Origin: DATBAK01 sp038240075
GTDB taxonomy: Bacteria; Actinomycetota; Acidimicrobiia; IMCC26256; PALSA-610
Assembly (NCBI GenBank): GCA_038240075.1
Contig: JBBSEC010000113.1
Location: 1 to 14,895 of the forward strand
Reading direction: 5' to 3'
DNA: 14,895 nt
Part shown: in pieces, positions 13,593-14,895 of the stretch
How the letters are laid out: the number at the start of each line of letters is the position of its first letter
Numbering within the stretch: the first letter of the stretch is position 1
The notes under the pieces: model-generated
What the model saw: the letters and a program-made list of their open reading frames with translations, nothing else
Databases searched by the model: none
Told to the model about the DNA's origin: nothing
Program-made: the position numbers and the translations under genes

Positions 13593-13610
13593 ATGAAGAC
13601 CGTTCGATGA
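13593..13610 (+). CDS. Five-codon leader ORF (MKTVR) coupled to the ligase gene
   Basis: ATG AAG ACC GTT CGA TGA is preceded at 10 bases by AGGGGGGA, the best ribosome site in this region. Its TGA overlaps the ligase ATG as ATGA (13607-13610). The peptide itself is unlikely to be the product that matters. The arrangement suggests that ribosomes load at the small ORF and re-initiate on the ligase. The sequence does not show an attenuator, since there is no run of one codon and no terminator between the ORFs. It could also be chance, with the ligase translated from a weak direct start. Confidence 0.4.
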   Translation: MKTVR

Positions 13611-14895
13611 ACGCGGCTCCCGACATCCTCGCGGTTCATGCCGACACGCGCGGCGACGCCGTTGCGGTGGTCGTCGACGACAGCGGCGGCGCGCGACCGT
13701 CGACCACGACGTTTCGCGAGCTGAACGCGATGGTGAATCGCCTCGCTCACGGATTGCTCGCGAACGGTGCCGAACGCGGCCAGCGTCTCGTGTGGTGCGG
13801 GCCGAACTCACTCGAGGCGCTCGTCACGATTCACGCCGCGCGCAAGCTGGGGCTCGTCGCGGTTCCGCTCTCGTACCGTTTCAACGCGGAGGAGATGGCG
13901 TACGTCGTCGACAACTCCGACGCGACCATTGTCGTCGCCGATGCGGAGTACGCACCGGTGGCCGACTCCGTTCGACCGGAGATGAACAAGGTCCGCCACT
14001 TCGTCAGCTTCGGCGGAGCCGCCCCCGACGGGTGGGACGACTGGGACCCGTTGCTCGCCGGCCGCTCCGAAGCCGAGCCGCCGCCGGTCGACGCATCCGA
14101 AGCCGGCGCCGCGATGATCTACACGTCGGGAACCACCGGAAAGCCGAAGGGTGCCCTGCGTACCCGCACCGACCGGACGCTCGTCTTCGCGCTGCTCGCC
14201 GAGCTCAACCTGCTCCACGAGAACGCGGTGCACCTCACCACCGGCCCGCTGTACCACTCCGGTCCGCTCGCCTTCGCGTCCCTCTCGCACACCCTCGGCG
14301 CGCCGATCATCGTGCTGCGCCGCTTCGACCCGGTCGCGTGGATCCGGCTCGTACGGGAGCACCGCGTGACCAACACCTTCTCGGCGCCCACTCAGGTGAA
14401 GCGGATCGTCAGCCTTCCCGCCGACGAGCTCGCCCAGGCCGACATGAGCAGCATGATCTGCCTCATCGCGAACGCGGCGCCGGTTCCCTACGCGCTGAAG
14501 GAGGAGGTCTTCGAGAAGCTCGGGACCACGTTCCTCTACGAGGTGTACGGCTCCACCGAGCTCGGCGTCGACACCGTCTTGAAGCCCGAAGACCAGCTGC
14601 GCAAGCCGGGATCGTGCGGCAGGCCGTACGGCGGGGTGCAGATGCGCATCGTGCGCGAAGACGGCACCGACGCGTCGCTCGGAGAACCCGGCGAGCTGTT
14701 CGTGAGCACGACGCTCGCGATGGACGGCTATCACGAGACGACCGAGCAGCTGACGGAGCTCGCCGAGAGTGAGGGTCAGTGGAAGTCGGTCGGTGATGTC
14801 GCGTACCTCGACGACGAGGGTTACGTCTACATCTGCGACCGCAAGAAGGACATGATCATCTCGGGCGGCGTGAACATCTACCCCGCCGAGATCGA
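13607..14895 (+). CDS. AMP-forming acyl-CoA synthetase / fatty-acid-CoA ligase, 3'-truncated
   Basis: The frame is open from ATG 13607 to the window edge, giving 429 residues of a family usually about 500-540 long, so most of the small C-terminal domain is missing. It belongs to the ANL adenylating superfamily, which activates a carboxylic acid with ATP to an acyl-AMP and passes it to CoA. The P-loop YTSGTTGKPKG is at 172-182, YGSTE at 314-318, the ribose-binding GD of GDVAYLDDEGY at 396-397, and DRKKDMIISGG starts at 411, with NIYPAEI just before the edge. These wordings suit FadD-like or aryl/acyl-CoA ligases; chain length and substrate cannot be told. No membrane segment or signal peptide is visible. 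The gene is divergent from the glycosyltransferase. Its ATG overlaps the five-codon leader ORF, and TTG 13571 is a less likely in-frame start. Confidence 0.93.
   Translation, partial: MNAAPDILAVHADTRGDAVAVVVDDSGGARPSTTTFRELNAMVNRLAHGLLANGAERGQRLVWCGPNSLEALVTIHAARKLGLVAVPLSYRFNAEEMAYVVDNSDATIVVADAEYAPVADSVRPEMNKVRHFVSFGGAAPDGWDDWDPLLAGRSEAEPPPVDASEAGAAMIYTSGTTGKPKGALRTRTDRTLVFALLAELNLLHENAVHLTTGPLYHSGPLAFASLSHTLGAPIIVLRRFDPVAWIRLVREHRVTNTFSAPTQVKRIVSLPADELAQADMSSMICLIANAAPVPYALKEEVFEKLGTTFLYEVYGSTELGVDTVLKPEDQLRKPGSCGRPYGGVQMRIVREDGTDASLGEPGELFVSTTLAMDGYHETTEQLTELAESEGQWKSVGDVAYLDDEGYVYICDRKKDMIISGGVNIYPAEI

Noticed and set aside
13808..14734. 308-codon minus-strand open frame opposite the acyl-CoA ligase
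   Set aside because: The ligase frame carries all adenylation motifs; the opposite frame has none.

Overview
This is a high-GC, gene-dense bacterial window with strongly GC-biased third codon positions. GTG starts, ATGA stop/start overlaps, probable leaderless promoters and an actinobacterial-type transketolase (SDGD in place of the usual GDG) all point to Actinomycetota. An Acidimicrobiia-like lineage is my guess from the gene mix, not something the sequence proves. I see no rRNA, tRNA, CRISPR array, insertion sequence or phage gene. No stretch over about 300 bases lacks a gene.

Left part (1-2296, + strand): two tandem, closely related secreted peptidases of the sedolisin (S53) type. The first is cut by the window edge. 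The second is complete, with a signal peptide and a strong ribosome binding site. Both keep the Glu/Asp/Ser catalytic set, and the complete copy has no long prodomain.

Central metabolic part (2315-8046, mostly - strand): a pentose-phosphate cluster. Transketolase (tkt), transaldolase (tal) and a DUF427 protein form a tight unit joined by two 4-base ATGA overlaps. Glucose-6-phosphate dehydrogenase (zwf) follows on the same strand, but a Mug-type mismatch DNA glycosylase gene is inserted between them in the opposite direction. That gene starts 19 bases from the zwf start and ends overlapping the DUF427 gene by 21 bases. Together zwf, tal and tkt cover the oxidative entry and the non-oxidative carbon rearrangements. 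No 6-phosphogluconolactonase, opcA or 6-phosphogluconate dehydrogenase lies in the window.

Right-centre part (8171-13498, - strand): a FIST-domain protein 8 bases behind a small beta-rich protein of unknown function. Upstream of these is a second run: a family 2 glycosyltransferase overlapping nagA (N-acetylglucosamine-6-phosphate deacetylase type) by ATGA, then a fused ABC exporter 36 bases on. This run suggests sugar or envelope metabolism, but the substrate cannot be read from sequence.

Right end (13593-14895, + strand): an acyl-CoA synthetase-like AMP-forming ligase, cut by the window edge and divergent from the glycosyltransferase. A five-codon ORF with a strong Shine-Dalgarno sequence sits directly before it and ends in an ATGA overlap with its start.

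I found no convincing new multi-gene system. The items most worth a second look are the five-codon leader ORF, the antisense glycosylase inside the pentose-phosphate cluster, the prodomain-less cysteine-paired peptidases, and the FIST/small-protein pair.
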